From the NCBI RefSeq assembly GCF_900104785.1, contig NZ_LT629733.1:1768501-1832500 (forward strand): a stretch of 64,000 nucleotides of DNA, given 5' to 3'. The notes under the pieces are model-generated. The model saw only the letters and a list, made by a program, of their open reading frames with translations. It searched no databases and had not been told where the DNA came from. Made by a program: the position numbers and the translations under genes. The stretch comes from Formosa sp. Hel1_31_208 (lineage in GTDB: Bacteria > Bacteroidota > Bacteroidia > Flavobacteriales > Flavobacteriaceae). Of this stretch, positions 45,922-55,297 are shown piece after piece; the first letter of the stretch is position 1, and each line of letters opens with the position of its first letter.

Positions 45922-47652
45922 TCAGAAACCAACAGCTGTATCGTCACCACGATAATCGGCACCTCCTTCTAAACTCCCATCTTTCAAAACTAAAATAGCA
46001 TCCACCTTTGCAGTAATTGGAGGTGCTTTCTTGTTGATATAATAACCTTTAGATGTTAACTGGTATAAAAGATCATCCGAAAAGAAATCTACTTCCATTC
46101 GTATGGCATCTGGATACCATTGGTGATGAAACCTTGGTGCATTGACCGCCTCTTGCATGGTCATATTAAATTCATGAACATTTAAAATAGTTTGCAGAAC
46201 AGAAGTTATGATTGTGGACCCTCCAGGCGTTCCCACCACCATAAAAAGCTCGTCATTTTTTTCAACTATAGTTGGTGTCATAGCACTAAGCATCCGTTTT
46301 TGTGGAGCAATAGCGTTTGCTTCTCCACCTAGGAGCCCATAAACATTAGGAGTGCCAGGCTTACTACTAAAATCATCCATTTCATTATTTAAGAAAAAGC
46401 CCAATTCATCTGCATAGAGTTTAGAGCCATAAGCACCATTAAGTGTTGTGGTAACCGAGACGGCATTACCAAATTGATCTATAATGGAGTAGTGTGTGGT
46501 TTCTTCCTGTTCTTGATATTGAAATGGTTCTGAGAATTTCATCGTGTAATTGGGGAGAATTCCAAATGAGATTGAATCGGATGGGATAGCCTTATCGAAT
46601 GAGAAATGCTGCATACGGTTGTTGAGATAGGTATCGTCAAGTAAATTTTCAATAGGAATTTTAACAAAATCTGGATCACCTAAGTAGTAACTACGATCGG
46701 CATAAGCGAGTTTTTCTGCAGCCACCATCACTTGAATCGCTTCTAATGAGTTTGCACCATACTGACTTATATCGTAAGGTTCAATCATTTTCATGATTTG
46801 TGCAAGACAGAGTCCGCCACTTGAGGGAGGAGACATTGAAATAATAGTTAAATCATCATATTGAAAACTAATGGGTTCGCGCCATTTTGCTTGATAAAGC
46901 GCCAAATCTTCGGTTGTAATAATACCTCCATGTTGATTGATGAATTCTACGATTTTGGCAGCGGTTTGCCCCGTGTAAAATTCGTCACGTCCATATTCAG
47001 CAATGCGTTTTAAGGTTTTTGCTAAGGCTAAATTCTTAAAGGTTATATGTGCTTTAACACTCTTGTTATACAGTAGTGTTTTACCATTTACGGCCTCAAA
47101 AATGCTATCGTATTGTGCAAACCGTTGTTCTTGTTTTTCGGTCACTATAAACCCTTGTTCTGCAAGCGCAATTACAGGTTGCAATAAGATTTCAATGGGC
47201 AGGGTTCCAAATTTATCATGAGCAGCAAAGATACCGGCAATGGTGCCTGGCACACCAACAGCGTAAGCGCCAACTGTGCTTTTATATGGAATCACATTCC
47301 CGAGGGAATCCAGATACATGTTTTTAGAAGCTGCTAAAGGGGCTTTTTCACGATAGTCAAGTGCTCCGGTTTCTCCTGTATTTAAACGATATACCATAAA
47401 TCCGCCGCCTCCTAGGTTTCCCGCATACGGATAAGTCACAGCTAAGGCCATTTCTGTTGCAAACATAGCATCAAAAGCATTGCCGCCTTGTTCGAGAATG
47501 GCACTTCCAACCTTTGAAGCTTCCTTACGAGCAGAAACTACCATAGCAGTTTTAGCAGTGAGACCACGTTCAGAGGTCGTTTTTTTTCCTTGTTTACAAG
47601 AAAAAAAGCATAATATAACGCAAAGCGCTATGAACAACTGTTTAATGGTCAT
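45922..47652 (-). CDS. ggt: gamma-glutamyltransferase lipoprotein
   Basis: This enzyme hydrolyses or transfers the gamma-glutamyl group of glutathione. A lipoprotein signal ends at FFSC (about residue 19). The self-processing site is the Thr in QEETTHYSIIDQFGN, with the GSKLYADELGFFLNNEMDDF and GTPGGSTIIT regions downstream, so it should mature to two subunits. I start it at the ATG at 47652 (MTIKQLF); the longer frame from 47745 adds residues that do not form a signal peptide. The first 11 bp overlap the end of the AcpH gene. Length about 576 aa is normal. Confidence 0.93.
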   Translation of the reverse strand: MTIKQLFIALCVILCFFSCKQGKKTTSERGLTAKTAMVVSARKEASKVGSAILEQGGNAFDAMFATEMALAVTYPYAGNLGGGGFMVYRLNTGETGALDYREKAPLAASKNMYLDSLGNVIPYKSTVGAYAVGVPGTIAGIFAAHDKFGTLPIEILLQPVIALAEQGFIVTEKQEQRFAQYDSIFEAVNGKTLLYNKSVKAHITFKNLALAKTLKRIAEYGRDEFYTGQTAAKIVEFINQHGGIITTEDLALYQAKWREPISFQYDDLTIISMSPPSSGGLCLAQIMKMIEPYDISQYGANSLEAIQVMVAAEKLAYADRSYYLGDPDFVKIPIENLLDDTYLNNRMQHFSFDKAIPSDSISFGILPNYTMKFSEPFQYQEQEETTHYSIIDQFGNAVSVTTTLNGAYGSKLYADELGFFLNNEMDDFSSKPGTPNVYGLLGGEANAIAPQKRMLSAMTPTIVEKNDELFMVVGTPGGSTIITSVLQTILNVHEFNMTMQEAVNAPRFHHQWYPDAIRMEVDFFSDDLLYQLTSKGYYINKKAPPITAKVDAILVLKDGSLEGGADYRGDDTAVGF

Positions 47653-48250
47653 GGTTAAATTGTGCATGAAGGTCTTGTAAAATATGTTTAGAAAAAGTTG
47701 TGAGTTCCTCAAAAAAGGAAGTGAATTCTGTTTCAAACTCTGCATAGAATTGCCGAAGCTCGGCTGTTGCTTTATGCATGCCAGATTTGTAAGAGGTTCT
47801 TCTATTCATACCATCTAGTACTTTTTGAATGCCTTCAATTTCGGCATAACTTTTAAGCCAATTTCCAGCAATCATATGTGGCATCATCTTTTGAGTTCTA
47901 GCTGGCAGGATTTCAAAATTATCAGTCATCAGATTATAAAAATTTTCAGTATAATCTTCCAATGGAATTTTGGAGTAATGATTCCAGTTTTTAGCCAGAA
48001 AATGATCGTATAAAATATCGACAATCACACCACTATAGTGACTGTAGTTTTTATGTAATCGTTTGGTGCTTAAGCGCACTGTAGGGTGTGCGTCTGTATA
48101 CGTATCAATTTGGCGGTGTAACAATATCCCTTTTTGAATTCCTAAAGGATATTTTTGGTAGCGTTTTCCACGAATACCATCTGCAATAAAATTGCCAATA
48201 GTAATCTCGTCATCATCATTTGATAGATAAATATGGGCTAGAAAATTCAT
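47642..48250 (-). CDS. acyl carrier protein phosphodiesterase (AcpH family)
   Basis: This hydrolase removes the phosphopantetheine group from acyl carrier protein. The HD-like metal site residues are seen in MNFLAHIYLS, GNFIADGIRGK and LLHRQIDTYTDAHP, as in E. coli AcpH. The length of 202 aa is normal. It is the first gene of a two-gene operon with ggt, overlapping by 11 bp. It is divergent from the acyltransferase-3 gene, and the promoters of both must lie in the short 20-40 bp spacer. Confidence 0.9.
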   Translation of the reverse strand: MNFLAHIYLSNDDDEITIGNFIADGIRGKRYQKYPLGIQKGILLHRQIDTYTDAHPTVRLSTKRLHKNYSHYSGVIVDILYDHFLAKNWNHYSKIPLEDYTENFYNLMTDNFEILPARTQKMMPHMIAGNWLKSYAEIEGIQKVLDGMNRRTSYKSGMHKATAELRQFYAEFETEFTSFFEELTTFSKHILQDLHAQFNHDH

Positions 48251-48264
48251 TCAATAAATATATG

Positions 48265-48272
48265 TATTTTTG
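48265..48272 (+). promoter_or_regulatory. -7 element of the acyltransferase-3 gene
   Basis: TATTTTTG matches the Bacteroidota -7 consensus TAnnTTTG. It overlaps the TTG at 48270, so transcription would begin about 7 bp downstream. This argues that the gene starts at the TTG at 48291. Confidence 0.4.
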
Positions 48273-48290
48273 AGTTCTAAATGTTTAAAA

Positions 48291-49358
48291 TTGGATAGAT
48301 TACCAAATTTAGATCCCTTACGTTTTTTACTAGCTTCCTTGGTGATGTTATTTCATATCCCTCAGCTATGCCGAAACCAAGGATTGCCCTATAGTATTGA
48401 TGCTCCAATTTTTAATAGAGGCACAGAAGCGGTTTATATGTTTTTTGTCTTAAGTGGATTTTTGATTATTAGATTGATCTATAGGCAAAAGCAGCGCGAT
48501 GCATTTTCTATCCGGAAATTTTACATGAGACGTATTCTAAGGATATTTCCTTTGTATTACTTGATTGTGATTTTTGGTTTTTTATTTTACTGGCTTATTC
48601 TTCCAGCACTACACATACCTTACGAAAACAATTATAACCTTGGCGAAGGGATAGTATTAACGACTTTCTTTCTGCCTAATATCTTCGGAAAATTATACCA
48701 GCCTGGTGGTATTTTGGAGATCTTATGGTCTATTGGTATCGAAGAACAGTTTTATTTGATGATTGCACCGATGTTGTTTTTTATTAGGAAATCGAAAATC
48801 TTACCGGTATTATCGTTGTTAACACTTGGGTATTTTATCTTGTTTCATTTGCACGTATTAGATCTGCTTCGCACGTATAAGTTTGTTTATTTCCTATTAT
48901 TCGCTGGGGGTATCATTGCAATTTTGGAGGAGCAACAGCATTTAGAGTTTTTAAAACGATCTCCAGTAATCCCTATTGTAATCGTAGCATCAGTGATACT
49001 TTACTTTACTACAGACCTATTTCGATTCTCACAAGTCTGGATTACTAATGCAATTACGATGCTATTATTTAGCATTTTCATTCATACACTCGCACATAAT
49101 AATTGGGGTAAGCGAATTAATAATAAGCTGTTAAGTCATTTGGGACATATTTCTTATGGAATATATATGTTTCATGTTATTGCGTTGAATTTTGTTGTAT
49201 TTGTCATGTTGAAAGTGCAACAATTTGAAATTTTTAGTGATGACATAACACTTCTTTTAATTTATATATTGACTTTTGCACTAACGATACTTATGGCACA
49301 CTTGTCTTATAAATATTTTGAAACCTTTTTTTTAAAATTGAAAACTAAATTTAGATAA
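48291..49358 (+). CDS. acyltransferase 3 family membrane protein
   Basis: A membrane O-acyltransferase with about ten hydrophobic helices. The family's start LDPLRFLLASLVMLFHIPQL, with the active-site His, and RRILRIFPLYYL are present. Such enzymes acetylate or otherwise acylate surface sugars. There is no ATG; I choose the TTG at 48291 since homologues begin just before RLPNLDPLRF and the -7 element overlaps the TTG at 48270. Its stop overlaps the glmM start (TAATG), so the two are co-translated, which may link the acyltransferase to amino-sugar metabolism. Confidence 0.9.
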   Translation: MDRLPNLDPLRFLLASLVMLFHIPQLCRNQGLPYSIDAPIFNRGTEAVYMFFVLSGFLIIRLIYRQKQRDAFSIRKFYMRRILRIFPLYYLIVIFGFLFYWLILPALHIPYENNYNLGEGIVLTTFFLPNIFGKLYQPGGILEILWSIGIEEQFYLMIAPMLFFIRKSKILPVLSLLTLGYFILFHLHVLDLLRTYKFVYFLLFAGGIIAILEEQQHLEFLKRSPVIPIVIVASVILYFTTDLFRFSQVWITNAITMLLFSIFIHTLAHNNWGKRINNKLLSHLGHISYGIYMFHVIALNFVVFVMLKVQQFEIFSDDITLLLIYILTFALTILMAHLSYKYFETFFLKLKTKFR

Positions 49359-50746
49359 TGACACTTATAAAATCAATCTCAGGAATTCGTGGTACTATTG
49401 GAGGAACAGTTGGTGATAATCTTACACCAATTGATGCTGTAAAATTCGCATCTGCTTATGGTATGTGGATCAAACAGCAACGCAATAAAGAACACTATCG
49501 TGTAGTTGTTGGTAGAGATGCTCGTATTTCGGGTGAAATGATTCAAAATTTAGTCATGAATACGTTAGTTGGACTGGGTATTCACGTTATTGATTTAGGA
49601 TTATCGACCACACCAACAGTTGAGATTGCAGTGCCTATGGAACATGCTGATGGTGGTATCATACTTACAGCTAGTCACAATCCAAAACAATGGAATGCAC
49701 TTAAATTATTAGATGCCAAAGGCGAGTTTTTAAATGCGGAAGAAGGAGCTAAGATTTTAGAAATAGCCGAAACAGATGAGATGTCATTTGCTGATGTGGA
49801 TAGCTTGGGTAAAATAACGATAAACGATGCCTATATCGATATGCATATTGATGAGGTATTAGCGATGAATCTTGTCAATAAAAAAGCAATTGAAAAAGCT
49901 AATTTTAAAGTGGTTGTTGATGGTGTGAATTCGACAGGAGGTATTGCAATACCGATGTTGTTAGAACGACTAGGAGTACATCCAGTAAAGCTTTATTGTG
50001 AGCCAAACGGACATTTTCCTCATAATCCAGAACCGTTAAAAGAACACTTAACAGATCTCTCAGAGGCTGTTGTTAAGGCGAATGCTGATTTTGGAATAGT
50101 TGTAGATCCAGATGTTGATCGTTTAGCCTTTATGGATGAAAACGGAGACATGTTTGGAGAAGAATATACCTTAGTAGCTTGTGCCGATTACGTATTAAGT
50201 AAAATACCGGGAAATACCGTTAGTAATATGAGTTCTACTCGAGCATTGCGCGATATCACCGAAAAACATGGAGGGACTTATGAAGCCAGTGCCGTTGGAG
50301 AGGTAAATGTTGTCACTCTTATGAAAAAAAACAATGCTGTTATTGGTGGTGAAGGAAATGGAGGTGTTATTTATCCGGAATTGCATTATGGAAGAGATGC
50401 GCTTGTTGGTGTGGCTTTGTTTTTAAGTTTATTGGCCGAAGGTCATATGACCGTGAGCGAATTGAGAGCCTCTTACCCGAATTACTTTATGAGTAAGAAA
50501 AAAATTCAATTAACACCTGATTTGGATGTCGATGGCATATTAGAAGTTATGGAAAAAAATTATGCACATGAAAAGTTGACAACTATTGATGGAGTTAAAA
50601 TCGATTTTACCAATTCATGGGTGCATTTGCGAAAAAGTAATACCGAGCCAATTATTCGAATTTATACCGAAGCTCCTAGCCAACATGAGGCTGTTGACCT
50701 AGCAGATAGGATTATTTCAGAAATCAAATCGATAGCAAATATTTAG
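49358..50746 (+). CDS. glmM: phosphoglucosamine mutase
   Basis: This is a phosphohexose mutase converting glucosamine-6-phosphate to glucosamine-1-phosphate for peptidoglycan and LPS precursors. The active-site loop TASHNP with the phosphoserine (about residue 103), the metal loop DPDVDR (about 248-253), the sugar-binding GEGNGGVIYP and the C-terminal phosphate loop RKSNTEPIIRIYTEA are all seen. The length of 462 aa is normal. The ATG overlaps the acyltransferase stop by one base. Bacteroidota often encode more than one related mutase, so phosphomannomutase activity is the main alternative. Confidence 0.92.
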   Translation: MTLIKSISGIRGTIGGTVGDNLTPIDAVKFASAYGMWIKQQRNKEHYRVVVGRDARISGEMIQNLVMNTLVGLGIHVIDLGLSTTPTVEIAVPMEHADGGIILTASHNPKQWNALKLLDAKGEFLNAEEGAKILEIAETDEMSFADVDSLGKITINDAYIDMHIDEVLAMNLVNKKAIEKANFKVVVDGVNSTGGIAIPMLLERLGVHPVKLYCEPNGHFPHNPEPLKEHLTDLSEAVVKANADFGIVVDPDVDRLAFMDENGDMFGEEYTLVACADYVLSKIPGNTVSNMSSTRALRDITEKHGGTYEASAVGEVNVVTLMKKNNAVIGGEGNGGVIYPELHYGRDALVGVALFLSLLAEGHMTVSELRASYPNYFMSKKKIQLTPDLDVDGILEVMEKNYAHEKLTTIDGVKIDFTNSWVHLRKSNTEPIIRIYTEAPSQHEAVDLADRIISEIKSIANI

Positions 50747-50770
50747 TATCTTCGCATAAAGCTAAGTTAT

Positions 50771-52279
50771 ATGATTTCTACGGAAGTTAATAAGACCTCA
50801 CCATCAGATCTTGAATTGTATTTTAATCAGTTCAGACAGCATATTATTGGAATAGATCAGGAGTTTGAGTCGCCATTTGGAACCCGAAAAATTATTTACA
50901 CCGATTGGACCGCTTCAGGCAGATTATATAGGCCTATAGAGGAAAAACTTTGTAATGAGTTTGGACCTTTCGTTGCTAATACACATACCGAAACTACAGT
51001 ATCAGGTACGGCGATGACCAAAGCTTATCACGAAGCCAAACATATCATCAAGGCTCATGTCAACTGTGATGAAGATGATGTTTTAATCGTTTCAGGTAAT
51101 GGGATGACAGGTGTCGTCAATAAATTTCAAAGAATTCTAGGACTTAAAGTTCCTGAGAACCTAAGAAAATATATTGATGTGCCAGATGAAATACGTCCAG
51201 TAGTATTTATTACGCATATGGAACATCATTCTAATCAAACGTCTTGGTTGGAGACCATCGCTAGAGTAGAGGTTATACCGCCAGATGAGAACGGTTTATT
51301 TAGTTTAAAAAATCTAGAATTACTGTTAGAAGAATATAAAGACTGTACCTTAAAAATAGCCTCAGTTATTGGAGGTTCTAATGTTACTGGCATTCAAACG
51401 CCGCATCATGATATTGCAGAGCTTATGCATAAACACGGCGGAGTGTGTTTCGTTGATTTTGCTTGTTCAGCACCTTATGTTGATATTAATATGCATCCAG
51501 AAAATGAACTTCAGTATTTGGACGCCATTTTCTTTTCGCCACATAAATTCTTAGGTGGACCAGGAACGTCTGGTGTATTAATTTTCAACAAGAGATTGTA
51601 TAAAAATATGATTCCTGATTGTCCAGGTGGCGGAACAGTAAGTTGGACCAATCCATGGGGAGAACATAAATATATAGACAATATCGAGGATCGAGAAGAT
51701 GGCGGAACGCCAGGGTTTTTACAAACTATAAAGGCGGCCCTAACGATCAAGCTGAAAGAACAAATGGGAGTGGATAATATCCTCAAACGCGAGCATGAAT
51801 TGACACAAATTGTATTCAATGAATTATCGTCAATTGAGACTATTAAAATTTTGGCAGGACAACATCAGGATCGACTGGGTGTGATTTCTTTTTATATTGA
51901 CGACTTGCATTATAATTTAGGTGTAAAATTATTGAATGATCGTTTTGGGATTCAAACACGAGGAGGTTGTAGTTGTGCAGGTACCTATGGGCATTTTTTA
52001 CTGCATGTGGACCAACAAACTAGTCATGAACTCACTAATGAAATTTCTATTGGAGACTTGGTAAGAAAACCGGGTTGGATTCGTATGTCAATACATCCAA
52101 CAACAACTAATGACGAAATGGTTTATGTGTGTGAAGCAATCAAATCTTTAGCACAGCATCATAGGGAGTGGGCAAAAGACTATGAATACCAAGGAAAAAC
52201 GAATGAGTTCATTCATAAGTCCTTGCTTTCCAGACCAGACTCCACTGATGACATGGTCAATGCGTGGTTTAAATTGTAA
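50771..52279 (+). CDS. class V aminotransferase family protein (cysteine desulfurase-like fold)
   Basis: A PLP fold-type I enzyme. The cofactor pocket GNGMTGVVNKF, the HHSNQTSW motif, a DFACSAPY segment and the PLP lysine in FFSPHKFLGGPGTSG are visible. The RGGCSCAG motif near residue 400 resembles the cysteine loop of desulfurases. Length 502 aa is longer than typical NifS/SufS (about 400). It has not been assigned a substrate. It is close behind glmM (24 bp) and abuts the convergent acyltransferase gene (adjacent stops). Confidence 0.88.
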   Translation: MISTEVNKTSPSDLELYFNQFRQHIIGIDQEFESPFGTRKIIYTDWTASGRLYRPIEEKLCNEFGPFVANTHTETTVSGTAMTKAYHEAKHIIKAHVNCDEDDVLIVSGNGMTGVVNKFQRILGLKVPENLRKYIDVPDEIRPVVFITHMEHHSNQTSWLETIARVEVIPPDENGLFSLKNLELLLEEYKDCTLKIASVIGGSNVTGIQTPHHDIAELMHKHGGVCFVDFACSAPYVDINMHPENELQYLDAIFFSPHKFLGGPGTSGVLIFNKRLYKNMIPDCPGGGTVSWTNPWGEHKYIDNIEDREDGGTPGFLQTIKAALTIKLKEQMGVDNILKREHELTQIVFNELSSIETIKILAGQHQDRLGVISFYIDDLHYNLGVKLLNDRFGIQTRGGCSCAGTYGHFLLHVDQQTSHELTNEISIGDLVRKPGWIRMSIHPTTTNDEMVYVCEAIKSLAQHHREWAKDYEYQGKTNEFIHKSLLSRPDSTDDMVNAWFKL

Positions 52280-53170
52280 CTATTGATAATCTTCAGGGGA
52301 CTTGTCTTTGTGTTTCCAGCGTTTATGGGTCCATAAGTAATATTCAGGAGCTTCATAGATTTGCTGTTCAACTAAGGTTAAGAATTTATCTGTGATTTCG
52401 TAATTGGGAACCTCTTTAGGATATTCAGCTATGGTTTCAAAAGTAGTCTCATAGAAACCACGTTTTATGCGCTTTACTCTAAAAAACACGACAGACATAT
52501 CCAACTTTTTCGCTAACATTTCTGCACCAGTATGCACTGGGACTCTAATATTCATGAATTCTTTCCAATGAAAGGCTTTCCAAGGTTTTGGAGTTTGATC
52601 GGATACAAATCCGTTGACCGAAGTAATTCCTTGTTTTTTTAATTTTACCAATACAGGAATCGTCTCTTTAGTGGTAATCAGATAGGTGTTGTATTTTGCT
52701 CTAATACGCTTCACTAATCTATCAAAATATTTATTCTCAATACGTTTATAAACAGCATTACCTCGAGATTTCACATACGTTTGTAAAATAAATATCCACT
52801 CCCAACTGCCATAATGAGCACACATTAATACGATACTTCGATTTTGATTTTCTAGGTTCTGAATTAACTCTACGTTGCTAAACTTAAAGCGTTCTTTCAT
52901 TTCTGCTTCGGAAATAGATAAAGATTTGATAGCTTCAACCATCATATCACAAAAATGGTGATAAAATCGCCGGGTAATGCGATTGATTTCTGCATTATCT
53001 TTGTCCGGAAACACTAGCCTTAAGTTGTATTGCACCGTTTTTTTTCGATAACCAAATATGCGATATATAAATAAATAGATGACATCTGAAAAGGCATACA
53101 ATAATCTAAACGGTAATATGGAGATTAACCATAAAAACGGATAAGCGATAATGTAAATTAGAAGTTGCAT
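52280..53170 (-). CDS. lysophospholipid acyltransferase family protein (LpxL/HtrB-like)
   Basis: This membrane-bound acyltransferase resembles the late lipid A acyltransferases. A hydrophobic N-terminal segment (about 5-27), the catalytic HYGSWE (the H-x4-E of the family), a GFVSDQTPKP segment and the WTHKRWKH end are visible. It most likely adds an acyl chain to lipid A in the inner membrane. Divergent from the rhomboid gene with a 48-bp spacer containing two -7-like elements, one facing each way. It abuts the aminotransferase gene at the 3' end. Confidence 0.92.
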   Translation of the reverse strand: MQLLIYIIAYPFLWLISILPFRLLYAFSDVIYLFIYRIFGYRKKTVQYNLRLVFPDKDNAEINRITRRFYHHFCDMMVEAIKSLSISEAEMKERFKFSNVELIQNLENQNRSIVLMCAHYGSWEWIFILQTYVKSRGNAVYKRIENKYFDRLVKRIRAKYNTYLITTKETIPVLVKLKKQGITSVNGFVSDQTPKPWKAFHWKEFMNIRVPVHTGAEMLAKKLDMSVVFFRVKRIKRGFYETTFETIAEYPKEVPNYEITDKFLTLVEQQIYEAPEYYLWTHKRWKHKDKSPEDYQ

Positions 53171-53180
53171 TAATATATGT

Positions 53181-53202
53181 TAGATTTGCAGTCGCAAATA
53201 TA
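53181..53202. promoter_or_regulatory. divergent -7 elements between the LpxL-like and rhomboid genes
   Basis: TAGATTTG (53181-53188, plus) and TATATTTG (plus-strand CAAATATA 53195-53202, minus) both fit TAnnTTTG and lie about 25-30 bp from the two start codons. No convincing -33 TTTG was found for either. Confidence 0.35.
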
Positions 53203-53218
53203 TGTATAATTAAGATTT

Positions 53219-53854
53219 ATGGGCAATATAAGTTTATTCACAATCATCATCATCGCAGCAAACGCTTTGATCTCGTATAAAGGTTTTGGAGATTATGGTT
53301 TTTTTGAGCGTTATAAATTCAATGTAGGTAGCGTAAGACGCGGGGAACAATTTAGAATATTTAGTTCTGGTTTTCTTCATGCAGACACCTCACATTTGTT
53401 ATTTAATATGATCACTTTGTTCTTTTTTGCGGATCGTGTCATTTGGCATTTAGGCGAATTTAATTTTTTGTTAGTTTATGTAGGAAGTTTGCTCCTTGGA
53501 AGTTTATTATCCTTATATTTTCATAAAAACGAGTATCAATATAGTGCAGTAGGGGCGAGTGGAGCTGTAATGGGGATTATTTACTCGGCGATTTTACTCG
53601 ATCCTCATATGCGGATAAATATCATTATTCCGGGTTATGTATTCGGGATAGGTTATTTAATTTATTCCATTTATGGTATGAAAAAGCGAGTTGGGAATAT
53701 TGGTCATGACGCACATTTTGGTGGAGCAGTTGGAGGTTATATCTTAACATTGATACTCAAGCCATCATTGTTTGAGACGCAATTGCAAATGGTTGGATTA
53801 TTAGCGGTACCAATTGTTGTGTTATTAGTCATGCATAAACTAGGAAAAATCTAA
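53219..53854 (+). CDS. rhomboid family intramembrane serine protease
   Basis: A 211-residue membrane protein with six hydrophobic helices. The catalytic Ser lies in GASGAVMG (about residues 113-120) and the catalytic His in HDAHFGGAVGG (about 159-169), so the protease is expected to be active. The HADTSHLLFNM loop near residue 58 is the family's start of helix two. Substrates are unknown. The gene is followed by a strong bidirectional terminator. Confidence 0.94.
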   Translation: MGNISLFTIIIIAANALISYKGFGDYGFFERYKFNVGSVRRGEQFRIFSSGFLHADTSHLLFNMITLFFFADRVIWHLGEFNFLLVYVGSLLLGSLLSLYFHKNEYQYSAVGASGAVMGIIYSAILLDPHMRINIIIPGYVFGIGYLIYSIYGMKKRVGNIGHDAHFGGAVGGYILTLILKPSLFETQLQMVGLLAVPIVVLLVMHKLGKI

Positions 53855-53879
53855 AATTTCAGATGCAGATTAACAAACT

Positions 53880-53916
53880 AAAAAGCCTTCAATCTCAAAA
53901 AAATTGAAGGCTTTTT
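53880..53916. terminator. strong bidirectional terminator
   Basis: Perfect 14-bp arms (53880-53893 AAAAAGCCTTCAAT and 53903-53916) with a 9-nt loop lie between the stops of the rhomboid gene and the convergent TlpA-like gene. Poly-T on both strands. Confidence 0.9.
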
Positions 53917-53933
53917 ATATGGTCTGTATACTA

Positions 53934-55079
53934 TTAATTTAGTAATTCTGCTATTTTGGCTTCTAGCTGAGCACCTCTTAAGTTTTTTGCTATGATCACC
54001 CCGTTTTCATCTAAAATGAAAGTCGCAGGAATTGAATTGATGTTGTAGGCACGTGCCACTGGATCATTAAAATAGTTCAGGTTTGACACATGATTCCAGG
54101 TTAAATTATCTTGTTCGATAGCTTTTAACCATGCCGATTTAGGATCTTTTTGACGACTCGTTCCATCCAGTGATACACCAATAATCTCGAGACCTTTATC
54201 ATGATACTTTTCATATACTTTCACAACATTCGGATTTTCACGTCTGCAAGGTCCACACCAAGCAGCCCAAAAATCAATAATAGTCACTTTTCCTAAGACA
54301 TCTTTTAATGCTAATGTTGATCCGTCTGGAGTTGGAGCGGAGAACTCAGGCGCATTATTGCCAATTTCAGTAGCGCTTAAAGCGGCTCTTTGTCTTTTCA
54401 GACTATCAATTCTTCCTCGGACTTCTTGACCGAATGATGACGATTTTAAAGAGGTATCTAAATTATTAAGTGATTCTGTTAATTGGTTGAGATCAGATTC
54501 TTTGTTACCTAATAAGTCATTAATTAATATCAATGCAAATACATTATCCTTATTGTTTTGCATATATTCAAATGGTAATTTCGACTGTTGAACATTGATG
54601 CTCACTATGTTCTCTGACACCTGAGCTCTTATCGCATCATCTTGAGTTGTTCTATACTGTCCCATAGATTTAGCACGTTTATTAGCAAGTTCTCTTAGGT
54701 CATTAAAATAGGCGCGAAGGATGTCGTTAGACTTGGTACCAGTAATTACAGTATTATCAATATTGTCTTTATCAAAAGAGATATTAATAGATGCATTTTC
54801 AAGAATTAGTGGCATACTACCATTAACACCATTTGCTGTAATAAACCACATTTTAGGACTGTCAACCTTACCTTCGAATTTGAAGGTTTCATTCATAACA
54901 ATAGCTGTGTCCATATTGATTTTCTTACCCCGTTCACCTGGTGCTTGAAGATATACTCTTATTCCGTTATAAACGCCTGGAGCAGATCCGGTGACTAAGT
55001 ATCCTTCTCTTTGTTGGTCTTCAGATTTACACGCATAGAGCATGAAGCCCACAAATAAAACTAAAACTATTTTTCTCAT
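53934..55079 (-). CDS. TlpA family thiol-disulfide reductase lipoprotein
   Basis: A lipoprotein signal ends at YAC (about residue 16). Residues about 25-140 form a DUF4369-like beta domain. A helical linker (about 145-230) follows, then a thioredoxin domain with WCGPC (about residues 274-278) and the cis-Pro region INSIPATFI. This architecture is typical of periplasmic TlpA/ResA-like reductases of Bacteroidota, which act in cytochrome maturation or envelope redox. The gene ends at the strong terminator and its promoter should be in the 218-bp spacer shared with mnmE. Confidence 0.92.
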   Translation of the reverse strand: MRKIVLVLFVGFMLYACKSEDQQREGYLVTGSAPGVYNGIRVYLQAPGERGKKINMDTAIVMNETFKFEGKVDSPKMWFITANGVNGSMPLILENASINISFDKDNIDNTVITGTKSNDILRAYFNDLRELANKRAKSMGQYRTTQDDAIRAQVSENIVSINVQQSKLPFEYMQNNKDNVFALILINDLLGNKESDLNQLTESLNNLDTSLKSSSFGQEVRGRIDSLKRQRAALSATEIGNNAPEFSAPTPDGSTLALKDVLGKVTIIDFWAAWCGPCRRENPNVVKVYEKYHDKGLEIIGVSLDGTSRQKDPKSAWLKAIEQDNLTWNHVSNLNYFNDPVARAYNINSIPATFILDENGVIIAKNLRGAQLEAKIAELLN

Positions 55080-55297
55080 CTGTTATTTTTTTTATCAATC
55101 ATGTCAAAACCAAATTATCAGTTCTGGACTGAAGGTTATCTGGCAAAAAACATTGCGATATATTATTAATTAGTAGTACAAATATAACAAGTTCAAACGT
55201 AGAAAATCAATACCGAATATTAATAAAATTATAAAGAACAGCTATAATTCTCCCAGAAAGCTAAAATTCCAATACTTTTGTAAAAAAACAACGACTC

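Noticed and set aside
47653..47745. Longer gamma-glutamyltransferase start at 47745
   Set aside because: It lies within the AcpH gene and places extra residues before a good lipoprotein signal starting at 47652.
53934..55297. Promoter of the TlpA-like gene from CAAATATA at 55179-55186
   Set aside because: A -7 match without a suitably spaced -33 partner in AT-rich DNA; too weak to list.
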